DNA of 38,866 nucleotides, from the NCBI GenBank assembly GCA_945860685.1, contig CAMASJ010000005.1, positions 1 through 38,866 on the forward strand, in the 5' to 3' direction. Source of the stretch: Akkermansia muciniphila (GTDB taxonomy: Bacteria; Verrucomicrobiota; Verrucomicrobiia; Limisphaerales; UBA9464). Both the position numbers and the translations under genes were made by a program. This document shows, in pieces, positions 15,626 through 24,160 of this stretch. The notes under the pieces are model-generated. The model saw only the letters and a program-made list of their open reading frames with translations, did not search any database and was not told where the DNA came from. Each line of letters opens with the position of its first letter. Position 1 is the first letter of the stretch.

Positions 15626-16609
15626 ATGAACGCACCCATCCGTGTCGCTGTGACCGGCGCCGCCGGCCAGATCGGTTACTCCCTCCTCTTCCGCATCGCG
15701 TCCGGCGCGATGTTCGGTCCCGACCAGCCCGTGATCCTCCATCTCATCGAGATCGAGCCGGCGCTGAAGGCGCTCAACGGCGTGGTGATGGAGCTCGACG
15801 ACTGCGCCTTCCCGCTCCTCCAGGGCGTGGTTCCGACGGCCAGCCTCGACGAGGGCTTCCGCGGCGTGAACTGGGCGCTGCTGGTCGGCAGCGTGCCCCG
15901 CAAGGCCGGCATGGAGCGCAAGGACCTGCTCGGCATCAACGGCCGCATCTTCACCGGCCAGGGCCAGGCCATCCAGCGCAACGCCGCCTCCGACATCCGC
16001 ACGCTCGTCGTTGGCAATCCCTGCAACACGAACTGCCTCATCGCCCGCAACTCGGCGAAGGACATCCCGTCCGACCGCTGGTTCGCGATGACCATGCTTG
16101 ACCAGAACCGCGCCTCTTCGCAGTTGGCCCGCAAGGCCGGTGTGCCCGTGACCCAGGTCAGCAACCTCGCCATCTGGGGCAACCACAGCTCCACGATGTT
16201 CCCCGACTTCGCCAACGCCCGCATCGGCGGCCGCCCGGCGACCGAGTTCATCAACGAGCCGGCCTGGTTCAAGGACACCTTCATCCCGACGGTCCAGAAG
16301 CGCGGCGCCGCCATCATCGAGGCCCGTGGCCTCAGCTCCGCCGCCTCCGCCGCCAATGCGGTCGTGGATACCGTCCGCGCCCTCACGACGGCCACCCATC
16401 CCGACGACTGCTTCAGCGTTGCCGTCGAGTCCGACGGCAGCTACGGCATCGAGAAGGGTTTGATCTACTCCTTCCCCATCCGCAGCTGCGGCAAAGGCTG
16501 GGGCATCATCCCCAACGTTCCGGTGGACGAGTTCAGCCGCTCCAAGATCGTTGCCACGGAGAACGAGCTGAAGGAGGAGAAGTCGCTCGTCGCCGAGCTG
16601 CTTGCCTGA
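15626..16609 (+). CDS. mdh: Malate dehydrogenase
   Basis: This NAD-dependent enzyme interconverts malate and oxaloacetate in the TCA cycle. The 327-aa product is of the cytosolic/MDH-like subgroup. It has Rossmann motif '[18 protein letters not shown]', substrate-binding Arg92 and Arg98 in '[15 protein letters not shown]', '[12 protein letters not shown]', Arg162 in '[11 protein letters not shown]', and the catalytic His187 in '[13 protein letters not shown]'. The start at ATG 15626 is right at the first beta strand. The ORF-track extension to 15473 reads through the promoter and has no protein character. The gene is monocistronic, with its own promoter and a strong terminator. Confidence 0.97.
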   Translation: MNAPIRVAVTGAAGQIGYSLLFRIASGAMFGPDQPVILHLIEIEPALKALNGVVMELDDCAFPLLQGVVPTASLDEGFRGVNWALLVGSVPRKAGMERKDLLGINGRIFTGQGQAIQRNAASDIRTLVVGNPCNTNCLIARNSAKDIPSDRWFAMTMLDQNRASSQLARKAGVPVTQVSNLAIWGNHSSTMFPDFANARIGGRPATEFINEPAWFKDTFIPTVQKRGAAIIEARGLSSAASAANAVVDTVRALTTATHPDDCFSVAVESDGSYGIEKGLIYSFPIRSCGKGWGIIPNVPVDEFSRSKIVATENELKEEKSLVAELLA

Positions 16610-16635
16610 TCCGGCCAACGCCGAAGTCCGATTCC

Positions 16636-16670
16636 GGGCCGTCCTGCCGTGCAATGCGGGACGGCCCTTT
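16636..16670 (+). terminator. Rho-independent terminator after mdh
   Basis: A 9-bp perfect stem GGGCCGTCC / GGACGGCCC (16636-16644, 16659-16667) is followed by TTT, about 26 bases after the mdh stop. Confidence 0.75.
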
Positions 16671-16810
16671 CCATTCCCGCCCGCCTCGCTCGGCGGTGGG
16701 ATTGGCACGCGGAGCCGAGGAAGGCGCTGAGAAATGGGGAGGTGACGTGCTTCAGGCCCTGGCCGCTGTCGCGATCCAACCGAATCCAGGGCGTGACGTC
16801 GGTGGGCGCC

Positions 16811-17881
16811 TCAGGCGGAGCGGTCCGACAGAAGGTCGTACTGCCAGTCGAGCAGGTCGTCCCAGGCCCCGGGCTCGTTGCGTCCCAGGGCGAAGAGGGT
16901 CGCCTTCGACGCGATCAGCGTCGGGTCGATTCCCAGATCCTTGGCCTTCTGGTCCCGCCGCTTCCCGATGCGGTCGGCCTCGTCGAGTTCCTCCCGGGTC
17001 ATCCGTCGCGAATGGACGCGGATCGGCCGCGGACGCTGGTCCTCCGGAATCTCCAGCCCCCGGCGCACTGCCGCGACCAGGTCGGCGCGGCGCTTCGAGG
17101 TGAGGAAATGGGGCAGTGCCAGACTGCGGGTGGAATTCTTCAAGGCGGCTTCCGCCGCGATCTCCGCCATCGTCTCGTGCATGAGGATGAAGAAGGGCGG
17201 GCGTCCGGTCCGGAAGGCGTCCTTTTCCCGCCAATGCCAGACTTCCCGCAGAACGGCGAGTCCCAGCGGATCAAGCTTGTCGTGGCCCTTGGATCGCCAG
17301 ACGGAGTTGTCGTCGACCTTCTCGGGCTGACAGCAGTCCTCGACGAGCCGTCCGCACGACTGCCGGTGCCAATCGAGGCGACCCAGTTCCTCGAGGCGCG
17401 AACGCAACCGCTGCTCCAACGGACGCAGATGCAGCACGTCGTTGAGGGCGTACTGGATCATCTTATCGGTGAGCGGGCGTCGACCCCAGTTGGCCTTCTG
17501 GGCACCCTTCTCGAGGGTGATGCCGAGTTCCTTGGTCAGGACGTCGTTGAGCCCGAACCGCGTCTCGCCGAGCAACCGCGCCGCCCACATCGTGTCGAAA
17601 ATCCGGGAGGGCTTGAAATGGTGGCCTTGGAACAGCAGCCGAAGGTCGTAGTCTGCGGCGTGGAAGATGATCTCGTGGTCATCCATCGCCTCCCAGATCG
17701 GTTCCAGGTGGAGGTCGGCGAGGGGATCCACGAGGACGGCTTCGCCCGGGATGGCGACCTGGAGCAGGCACAGCTTCTCCGGGTAGGCATGGAGGGAGTC
17801 CGCTTCGGTGTCGAGTGCGACCCATTCGGACTGCCGAATGCGTGCGGCGAAATCCCTCAACTCGGAGGTGGTGCTGATCAC
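16811..17881 (-). CDS. rnd: Ribonuclease D
   Basis: This is a 3'-5' exoribonuclease of the DEDDy group that trims tRNA and other small RNA precursors. The 356-aa product has the catalytic carboxylates in order: Asp24/Glu26 ('VALDTEADSL'), Asp79 ('HAADYDLRLL'), and Tyr144/Asp148 ('YALNDVLHL'). Helical HRDC-like regions follow ('LGLAVLREVWHWREKDAFRTGRPPFFIL' and a second one to the end), as in RNase D. The length is normal. It lies 55 bases downstream of the ABC permease on the same strand and may be the last gene of that operon. It converges with mdh. Confidence 0.93.
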   Translation of the reverse strand: MISTTSELRDFAARIRQSEWVALDTEADSLHAYPEKLCLLQVAIPGEAVLVDPLADLHLEPIWEAMDDHEIIFHAADYDLRLLFQGHHFKPSRIFDTMWAARLLGETRFGLNDVLTKELGITLEKGAQKANWGRRPLTDKMIQYALNDVLHLRPLEQRLRSRLEELGRLDWHRQSCGRLVEDCCQPEKVDDNSVWRSKGHDKLDPLGLAVLREVWHWREKDAFRTGRPPFFILMHETMAEIAAEAALKNSTRSLALPHFLTSKRRADLVAAVRRGLEIPEDQRPRPIRVHSRRMTREELDEADRIGKRRDQKAKDLGIDPTLIASKATLFALGRNEPGAWDDLLDWQYDLLSDRSA

Positions 17882-17936
17882 GGCGCCGGGAAAATGCGGA
17901 AAGGCGACGCCGAGGTGAAGCGCAATCGCGGCCGCA

Positions 17937-19454
17937 TCAGCCTCGGGCGGATCTCCGGACCGTCCTTTCGAGGAACAAGATCAGCATGATCCCAAGGGTG
18001 ATCCGGGCAAGCCAGGATCCGGGAGACCCTTCGGGATCGAACCCGCGCCAGCCCCTTTCCCACAGCTCGCGGAACAGCAGCGGCCCCCCGATGGACACCA
18101 CCGCGGGGAGCCCCGTGCGGTGGAGCAGGACCGTCATCGGCGGGATCGCCAGCATCCAGAGCTGGAGTTCTGCCAACCAGGGAAGCGCTTCGGACGGATC
18201 GGGCAGGCGCCCGTTCCGCAGCCACCCCATGAGTCGGCTGCCCGCGGCGCCGCCGACGGCGCCGACCACCGCCGCGACGCGGACTCGCCGTTGCCATGCA
18301 AGGACAAGGCCCTTCGCAGACAACGGCGTCGTCCGGAGTAGTTCGTCGGCCTCGGTTTGGAATATCCGCCTCCATGAATGGAGCGCGCTCCCCGCGCAAA
18401 GGGCCGCCAGCAGGAGGTCGCGCTGTTCGCCAGGTCGGCGGCTGAAGGTCCCCGCGAGCAGGATCCCGACGCCCAGCCCGAGGAGTAGCCAAAGCCGGGG
18501 ATCGTGGAGCCGGCCGTCCATGCGACGCACCAGCCAGGCCGCGGGATCCGCCGGGATCCAGTGCGACGGATTCCTTGCGGATGCGACCAGGCCGGAACCG
18601 CGGTTGGGTTCCTCCGCGGGACGCCAGGTCCGCACCAATGAACGGCCGGCGAGATGGACGGCGCCAAGGACCGCCGCGAGGGAGAGAGCGAGGACACCGG
18701 CTGCCGCGGTGACGTCGATCCAGCCAGTGCCCGTGTTGATCTGGGGCGCCGAGAGGAAGTTCACGGAGCCGTATTGCAACCCGGAGGTCCACCAGAGCAT
18801 CCGCCACCGCAGGAACCATGAGTCCTCGAACGAGCGGACCAGCAGGTTCGAAGGTGTCGCGAGGTGCTGTCCCAGCGTCGATGCCGTCACATGGAGAAAC
18901 ACCACACCGGCCGCCGCGGCGGCGGAGAACCCGACCGCGGCCAGCCGGGCTGCGAGGCCATCGCGACACAGGGACGAGGCCAGCAGCCCCGACGTCAGCG
19001 CCAATGCGAGGGCCGCCGTCTGGAAGAACGCCATCCTGAGGATGTCGGGCAAGGTGATGCCGCCAAGGAGCAGGGGGACCACGAGGACCGGCACGATTGC
19101 GAGGAGGACGGAGGCGCCTTGGAGGCAGTGTGCGGCAACCTTGGACAGGACCACCTCGATGGGCCGGAGCGGTGTGAGGAAGAGCAGGCCGATGGTCCCC
19201 TCGCGTTTCTCGCGGCTGAGGCAGTCCGCCGTCAGAAGCGGACCCACGATCCAGAGGAAGGCGAAGACGAGGCGGTTCAGGCCGATGAAGAGGGGGCGGC
19301 CCGAGGTCGCGGCCGCGAGCCGGAGCGGCTCGACGGCATTCCAGACGACCACTGACATCACCACGACGGCGAGGGCACGGACGACATGGGTGGTCGATCT
19401 CCGCGCCATCTCCAGCAACTCGCGGCGGAAGGCGGGGGAGGCGCGAAAACCCAT
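17937..19454 (-). CDS. ABC-2 type transporter permease
   Basis: This is an integral membrane protein of 505 aa with about ten hydrophobic helices, acting with the adjacent ATPase. The start is ATG 19454 (MGFRASPAFRRELLEMARRS). The ORF-track start at 19802 would run through the ATPase gene's 3' end in another frame. An N-terminal cytoplasmic segment leads into 'ALAVVVMSVVVWNAVEP'. A conserved-looking loop 'LTADCLSREKREGTIGLLFLTPLRPIEVVLSK' matches the coupling-helix region of ABC-2 permeases that carry 'E+xxGTlexLlstPls'. A second such loop, 'FQTEADELLRTTPLSAKGLVLAWQRRV', suggests two tandem halves. The substrate is unknown. Confidence 0.85.
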   Translation of the reverse strand: MGFRASPAFRRELLEMARRSTTHVVRALAVVVMSVVVWNAVEPLRLAAATSGRPLFIGLNRLVFAFLWIVGPLLTADCLSREKREGTIGLLFLTPLRPIEVVLSKVAAHCLQGASVLLAIVPVLVVPLLLGGITLPDILRMAFFQTAALALALTSGLLASSLCRDGLAARLAAVGFSAAAAAGVVFLHVTASTLGQHLATPSNLLVRSFEDSWFLRWRMLWWTSGLQYGSVNFLSAPQINTGTGWIDVTAAAGVLALSLAAVLGAVHLAGRSLVRTWRPAEEPNRGSGLVASARNPSHWIPADPAAWLVRRMDGRLHDPRLWLLLGLGVGILLAGTFSRRPGEQRDLLLAALCAGSALHSWRRIFQTEADELLRTTPLSAKGLVLAWQRRVRVAAVVGAVGGAAGSRLMGWLRNGRLPDPSEALPWLAELQLWMLAIPPMTVLLHRTGLPAVVSIGGPLLFRELWERGWRGFDPEGSPGSWLARITLGIMLILFLERTVRRSARG

Positions 19455-19468
19455 GGTCGGTCCTCGAC

Positions 19469-20446
19469 CTACTGGGTCTCGCCCCGGGTGACCCGGAGGA
19501 ACACCTCCTCGAGGCCGACTTCTTCCGGTTTCAATTCCAGGACCCCCAGACCGGCGTGGACCAGCGTCCGGGCGATCACGGAGGGATCGGCATCGGGGCT
19601 GGCGAGGACGACGCGGACCTGTCGTTCGAGCGGAGCGGCCTCGAGGATGCCTTCCGCACCCCGGAGGCAGCGAACGACGGCTTCCGGCTCCGAATGGGAT
19701 CGGACGAGGTACACGGGGCCCGCGGAGGCTGGGCCGGCGGCACCCTGCACGGGACCGGAGTAGATCAGGCGACCCCGCTCGATGATCGCACATCGATTGC
19801 ACAGCGCCTGCAGCTCGCTGAGGATATGGGAGCTGATGATGATGGTCTTACCCATCCGCCGGAGCTCCTGCAGGATCGCCATCATCTCGATGCGGGCCCG
19901 CGGATCGAGGCCCGATGCCGGCTCGTCGAGCAGCAGCAGCTGGGGATCGTGTATCAATACCCGAGCGAGGCCCAAGCGCTGTTGCATGCCGCGGCTCAGG
20001 GCGCCGATGACGGAACCCCGTTTGCCGGTCAGCCCCACCAGCTCGAGGACGTCGGCGACGGTCCGTTCCCGGCGTTCCGCGGGAATGCGGTAGCAGGCCC
20101 CGAAGAAGTCGAGGTACTCGGTGACCTCCATGTCCTTGTACACGCCGAAGAAGTCCGGCATGTAGCCGATCAGGTGCCGCACCTGGTCGGCTTCGGCGAC
20201 GACGTCCTTGTCGAAGATCCGTGCGGTGCCTGCGCTGGGGGTCAGGAAGGTGGCGAGGATCCGGAGCGTCGTCGTCTTCCCGGCGCCGTTGGAGCCGATG
20301 AAGCCGAACAGGTCCCCGCGCTGGACGGTCAGGTCGAGCCGGTCGAGCGCCGTCATCGTTCCATAGGTGCGGGTGAGTCCCGAGGTGTGGACTGCGGGTC
20401 CCGGAGGTACCGGGGGTGGATTGGCGGCGGCGGCACCGGGATTCAT
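19469..20446 (-). CDS. ABC transporter ATP-binding protein
   Basis: This is the ATPase subunit of an ABC-2 type exporter. The 325-aa product has Walker A 'GSNGAGKTT', Q-loop region 'IGYMPDFFGVYKDMEVTEYL', signature 'LSRGMQQRL', Walker B 'LLLLDEPASGLDP' and switch His in 'IIISSHILSELQ'. A short C-terminal domain (about 240-325) follows, as is common in CcmA/NatA-type ATPases. The ATG overlaps the stop of the upstream membrane-protein gene by four bases, and the permease begins 15 bases downstream, so all three are co-expressed. Confidence 0.95.
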   Translation of the reverse strand: MNPGAAAANPPPVPPGPAVHTSGLTRTYGTMTALDRLDLTVQRGDLFGFIGSNGAGKTTTLRILATFLTPSAGTARIFDKDVVAEADQVRHLIGYMPDFFGVYKDMEVTEYLDFFGACYRIPAERRERTVADVLELVGLTGKRGSVIGALSRGMQQRLGLARVLIHDPQLLLLDEPASGLDPRARIEMMAILQELRRMGKTIIISSHILSELQALCNRCAIIERGRLIYSGPVQGAAGPASAGPVYLVRSHSEPEAVVRCLRGAEGILEAAPLERQVRVVLASPDADPSVIARTLVHAGLGVLELKPEEVGLEEVFLRVTRGETQ

Positions 20447-22680
20447 GGGCGGCTGGGATTCTGGGGACGGAGCAGCATCCGGAAGACGGAGGTCGTCCGG
20501 TGGCGGGAAACCTCGAAGCGGTTCAGGGGATCGGAAGGCCGATGGTCCTCGACCAACGCGAAGACGAGCAGGCCCTCGTCCTGCAACAGCGAGGACATGT
20601 CCTGGCCGGCGGCGCCGCGGCTTCGGTATCCCCGATCCTCTTCCCGTTCCTCCGTCTCCTCCAGAGGGGGGACCTCCGAACCCAGGATGGAGGCCGCGAC
20701 CACCGCGGCGCCCCGATCGTTGAGCCGGGGCGGATCGTCGCTTCGACCGAACATGGCCCGTCGATGGTTCAGTACGGCTCGGAACCGCGGAAGATGTTCT
20801 TCCAGGAAGCCCATCCGGGAGACGACCTCACTGGATTTGCGGTGCAGCGTCGCGGATCGACCCGGCGGAAGGTCCCGGATCGGGCCGTGGACCAACCCGG
20901 ATTCGACCACCCAGATGGCGGTGATGCGGTCGGGACCGCTGTTGCGGAAGGAGACGCTGGCGCCATCGGCGGAAAGGGCCGCCTCGAATGGGGCGGTCGC
21001 CGTGCCGGCCCACTCGGCTGCGGCGGTGCGGCTGGTCCAGATCGGCACGAAGAGTTCTGCATCCATCCCCTCAGACTTGCCGCGGCTCAGGAGCCCGGAA
21101 CCGCCGCCGACGAGGTCCATCTCGCCGAAGGGTCGGCGGAACACGGCGGAATCCCGGTCCAACGACAGTGAGTAGCGTTCGTTTGAAGGGGAATAGACCG
21201 AGCCGTAGGTCCTGCCGCGGACGCCCATGGCCGTGCCGTTGGTTCCGAGCGGGTGCAGGTCGACGAGGTGGAACTCGTTCCACTCCGTCTTCCCGGCCCG
21301 CAGGTGGAAGCCGATGGCGTAGAGCATCAGGGAGAAAGCGACGACATAGGCCGGGAAGGTGACCAAGGTCAGCATCGGCTTCCGGAGGCGGCGGACCAGC
21401 CAGCGGTCGAAGGGGCCGATCACCACCAGGTACACCACGAGCAACGCGAGGAGTGAAACGATCGGAAGCTTGCGGACCTGTTCGGTCTCCACGAGGGCTG
21501 ACATCACGTCGTCGAACATCGGTTCCGCCCAAGTCAGCAAGGCCTCGGAGGTGAGCAGTTGCGGAGGCACCCCGAAAAGGGCGGCCCAGAAGTGTCCGCC
21601 GGCCGACGCGCCGCGGAGCGGTTCCCGTTCGGGATTCCAGCCGAGGAGGGTGACGCGACCCCAACCCACCGCCCGGGTCGAGGCGATGGTCGTCCCGCCG
21701 ACAGAGATCACCGGACGGGCGTTCGGTGCCAGCGTTCCGAGGACCGTCGAACTTTCCAAACTCCGGTCGAGGCCGTCGCCCGGGGCCGTCTGGAAAAGCC
21801 GCCCCGATCTTGGAGGCTGGCCCTCATCCTTGCCCTTCCGAGACCGCAGGCGAGGCGAGGGCGACTCGAATCCGTGGGAGGGACGTGCCGGGGCCGACCG
21901 GATCCATTCGAGCAGGGCGGGACCGACGACGACCGCACCGCTGTTTCGCGGCTGGATGGGCAGGAGGGATTTCAGCGCGGGTGCCGAATCCGCGCCGGCA
22001 ACCTGCTCGAGGGCGAGGACCAGATGGCCGCCGTTGTGGACCCAGGCGAGTAGAGCGTCGACTTGGGCCGGCCGGAACGAGGCCAGCCGGTCGGAGTGCA
22101 GGTAGAGCCCGCCAAGACCTTCCAGCGCGAGTGGGTTCTCCGGGAAGTAGGCGGGATCCATCCGGGCGATCCGGACGTTGCCGTCCCAAGCTTCCGACGA
22201 TGCTCCGGGCATGGATGGGAGTCCGCCGGACGACGCTGGAATGGCGCCAAGTACCGACCCTTCCGCGGGGACAAAGGCCAGGTTCTGGGTTCGTTCCGCC
22301 AGGGTCTTGTCGAGGGAGTCGGCGACGCGGACGTGGACGCCCGAGACGTTCACGGAAGACGCGTAGGCGGTGAGCAGGAAGCGTTTCCGGGTGCCGGTGG
22401 GAAGCGATTCCCGGAGAACCTGACGGTCCGAGGCGGCGCCGCCGAACCCGAGCTCGATCGTCGCATCGAAGGTTCCGCCGTCGTTGAAGACCTCCACAGC
22501 CACCGGGAACCAGTGTCCGGTACGGACGGCGCCTTCGTAACCAGCGAAGACGTCCAACTGGATCTCCGCCCGCGCCTTCAGGAACAGGAGCCCGAGGACC
22601 AGGAGGAACCCGGCGACCAGGCGTCCGGACCACATGCGGCCTTGCGACGGAGTTGGGTGTCCGTTGAAGCCTGCGTTCAT
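20443..22680 (-). CDS. Large exported membrane protein with GATase-like region
   Basis: No firm family name is given. The 745-aa product has an N-terminal signal or anchor ('LVAGFLLVLGLLFLKARA'), and a beta-rich ectodomain starting 'EIQLDVFAGYEGAVRTGHWFPVAVEVFNDG'. A region near 190-260 ('GGLYLHSDRLASFRPAQVDALLAWVHNGGHLVLAL') is like the class-I glutamine-amidotransferase-type fold found in gliding/ABC-associated proteins. Two membrane helices follow at about 408-470 ('LLALLVVYLVVIGPF', 'FPAYVVAFSLMLYAIGF'), then a long C-terminal domain of strands. No catalytic triad Cys is visible. It overlaps the genes on both sides by ATGA, so it belongs to the ABC system, perhaps as its periplasmic accessory subunit. 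Confidence 0.75.
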   Translation of the reverse strand: MNAGFNGHPTPSQGRMWSGRLVAGFLLVLGLLFLKARAEIQLDVFAGYEGAVRTGHWFPVAVEVFNDGGTFDATIELGFGGAASDRQVLRESLPTGTRKRFLLTAYASSVNVSGVHVRVADSLDKTLAERTQNLAFVPAEGSVLGAIPASSGGLPSMPGASSEAWDGNVRIARMDPAYFPENPLALEGLGGLYLHSDRLASFRPAQVDALLAWVHNGGHLVLALEQVAGADSAPALKSLLPIQPRNSGAVVVGPALLEWIRSAPARPSHGFESPSPRLRSRKGKDEGQPPRSGRLFQTAPGDGLDRSLESSTVLGTLAPNARPVISVGGTTIASTRAVGWGRVTLLGWNPEREPLRGASAGGHFWAALFGVPPQLLTSEALLTWAEPMFDDVMSALVETEQVRKLPIVSLLALLVVYLVVIGPFDRWLVRRLRKPMLTLVTFPAYVVAFSLMLYAIGFHLRAGKTEWNEFHLVDLHPLGTNGTAMGVRGRTYGSVYSPSNERYSLSLDRDSAVFRRPFGEMDLVGGGSGLLSRGKSEGMDAELFVPIWTSRTAAAEWAGTATAPFEAALSADGASVSFRNSGPDRITAIWVVESGLVHGPIRDLPPGRSATLHRKSSEVVSRMGFLEEHLPRFRAVLNHRRAMFGRSDDPPRLNDRGAAVVAASILGSEVPPLEETEEREEDRGYRSRGAAGQDMSSLLQDEGLLVFALVEDHRPSDPLNRFEVSRHRTTSVFRMLLRPQNPSRP

Positions 22681-23888
22681 CGGCGGACTCCTTCCGTCTG
22701 CGCGAGTTCCTTGAACAGCCGTTCGAAATCCCCGAACACGCGGTCAAGGCTGAAGCGCTCTTGCACGGTTTCCCGGGCCGCCTCGGTGAGAAGCCGGGTG
22801 CCGGGGGCGTCGTCGAGCAGCCGCCGCAACGAGTTGAGGTAGGCGCCGGCGTCTCCCAGTGGGACGACCAGGCCGTCGATGTCCGAGGTGAGGATCGCGG
22901 TGACGCCACCGGCTCCGGCGGCCACCACCGGGGTCCCGACCGCCATCGACTCGATCAGCACCCTTCCGAAGGGTTCCGGCTTCAGCGAGGTGTGGAGGAG
23001 GACGTCGAGGCTGGAAAGCGCGGCGGCGATGTCGCTTTGGAAGGGGACCATGGAGACGCGTCCGTGGAGCGGAGCTTGGGCGACGCGGCTCCGCAACTGC
23101 TGTTCGAAGGGTGCGTCCTCGTTGAAGGCGCGTCCGATGATGACGAAGCGTCCGGCGCGTCCGGAGGCGATCCACTGTTCGGCGATCTGGAGGAAGAGTT
23201 CCTGGCCCTTCCAGGGGGTGATCCTTCCGACGACCCCGATGAGGGGTTCCCGGGGCGCAAGGTCGAGTTGCGCGCGGAGCGGTCGTTTGGCGTCGCGGAC
23301 GTAGCGGTCGAGGGGGATGCCGTTGAGGATCGTCCGGATCCGTTGCCGGGGGACACCCAACCGGACGAGGGCGTCGGCTCCGGCCTGGGACACCGGAGCC
23401 AGGCGGGAGGCAAGTCGGCGGGCCTTGTGGGAGAAGGCGCGCCGGATCGGCCAGCCGAAGAACTCCGGCGTGAGCAGGTCGTTGACCCACCAGACGGATG
23501 GGATTCCCGAACGGGCGGCCGCGGCGCCGGCGGCGAAGTGGTCCTTGTTGGTGGGTGTGAGGACGGCCTCCGGCTTCAGGCGGGAGATGAGTTCGCGGAG
23601 CGTTCCTGTGGCCCGTTGAAGCTCCAGAAGGCCCTTCACCTTGGCCCATGGGGAGAAGGAGCGTCCCACCACCCGGAGCTCGTTCAAGGCCGGTGCGAAG
23701 CCGTACGGCACTCGGTCCACGCCCATGGCGGCCAAAGCGGAATCCAGCGGACTGCCCGGGGCGCAGGCGACCGTCACCTGCCATCGCAATGCCAGTTCGG
23801 GGTGCCCCAGCAGTTCGACCACGTTCACCTCGGCCCCGCCGAGGACCTTGCTGACGTGGTCGGCGATGAGGATGCGCCGCGGTGACAT
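22677..23888 (-). CDS. GT4-family glycosyltransferase
   Basis: This is a retaining GT-B glycosyltransferase of about 403 aa, starting at ATG 23888 (MSPRRILIADHVSKVLGGAEVNVVELL). The N-terminal Rossmann-like acceptor domain has the Gly-Gly-Ala-Glu loop. The C-terminal donor domain begins 'PLIGVVGRITPWKGQELFLQIAEQW' and carries the EX7E motif in 'SLKPEPFGRVLIESMAVGTPVVA'. It probably transfers a sugar from a nucleotide donor to a lipid, polysaccharide or protein acceptor at the inner membrane. It heads the operon whose next genes encode the exported protein and ABC exporter, overlapping the former by ATGA. The exporter may handle its product, but this is inferred from position only. Confidence 0.9.
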   Translation of the reverse strand: MSPRRILIADHVSKVLGGAEVNVVELLGHPELALRWQVTVACAPGSPLDSALAAMGVDRVPYGFAPALNELRVVGRSFSPWAKVKGLLELQRATGTLRELISRLKPEAVLTPTNKDHFAAGAAAARSGIPSVWWVNDLLTPEFFGWPIRRAFSHKARRLASRLAPVSQAGADALVRLGVPRQRIRTILNGIPLDRYVRDAKRPLRAQLDLAPREPLIGVVGRITPWKGQELFLQIAEQWIASGRAGRFVIIGRAFNEDAPFEQQLRSRVAQAPLHGRVSMVPFQSDIAAALSSLDVLLHTSLKPEPFGRVLIESMAVGTPVVAAGAGGVTAILTSDIDGLVVPLGDAGAYLNSLRRLLDDAPGTRLLTEAARETVQERFSLDRVFGDFERLFKELAQTEGVRR

Positions 23889-24160
23889 CGGAACGAACTT
23901 AGCCAAGTCTGGATGGGAAGACCAAGCCGGGACGCAATCTGGAGCCAAGGCAGGGTGCCCGTTGCGGTGCCCTTACAGTTCACTCCGAACCAGAAGCCGA
24001 CCTTCATGGCTCCCTTTGGGCGACGAGGTGGAGGACCGTCGTCCGAGGTGGATCTTGGGCCGCCGTGGTCCGGGAAGGTCGCCGGCACCTTTTGGTAGAC
24101 GCTCGGCTCGGAGGAGGATTCGCATTGCGGCCGTGCCGAAAAGATGGAGGGTTGGGTCGG

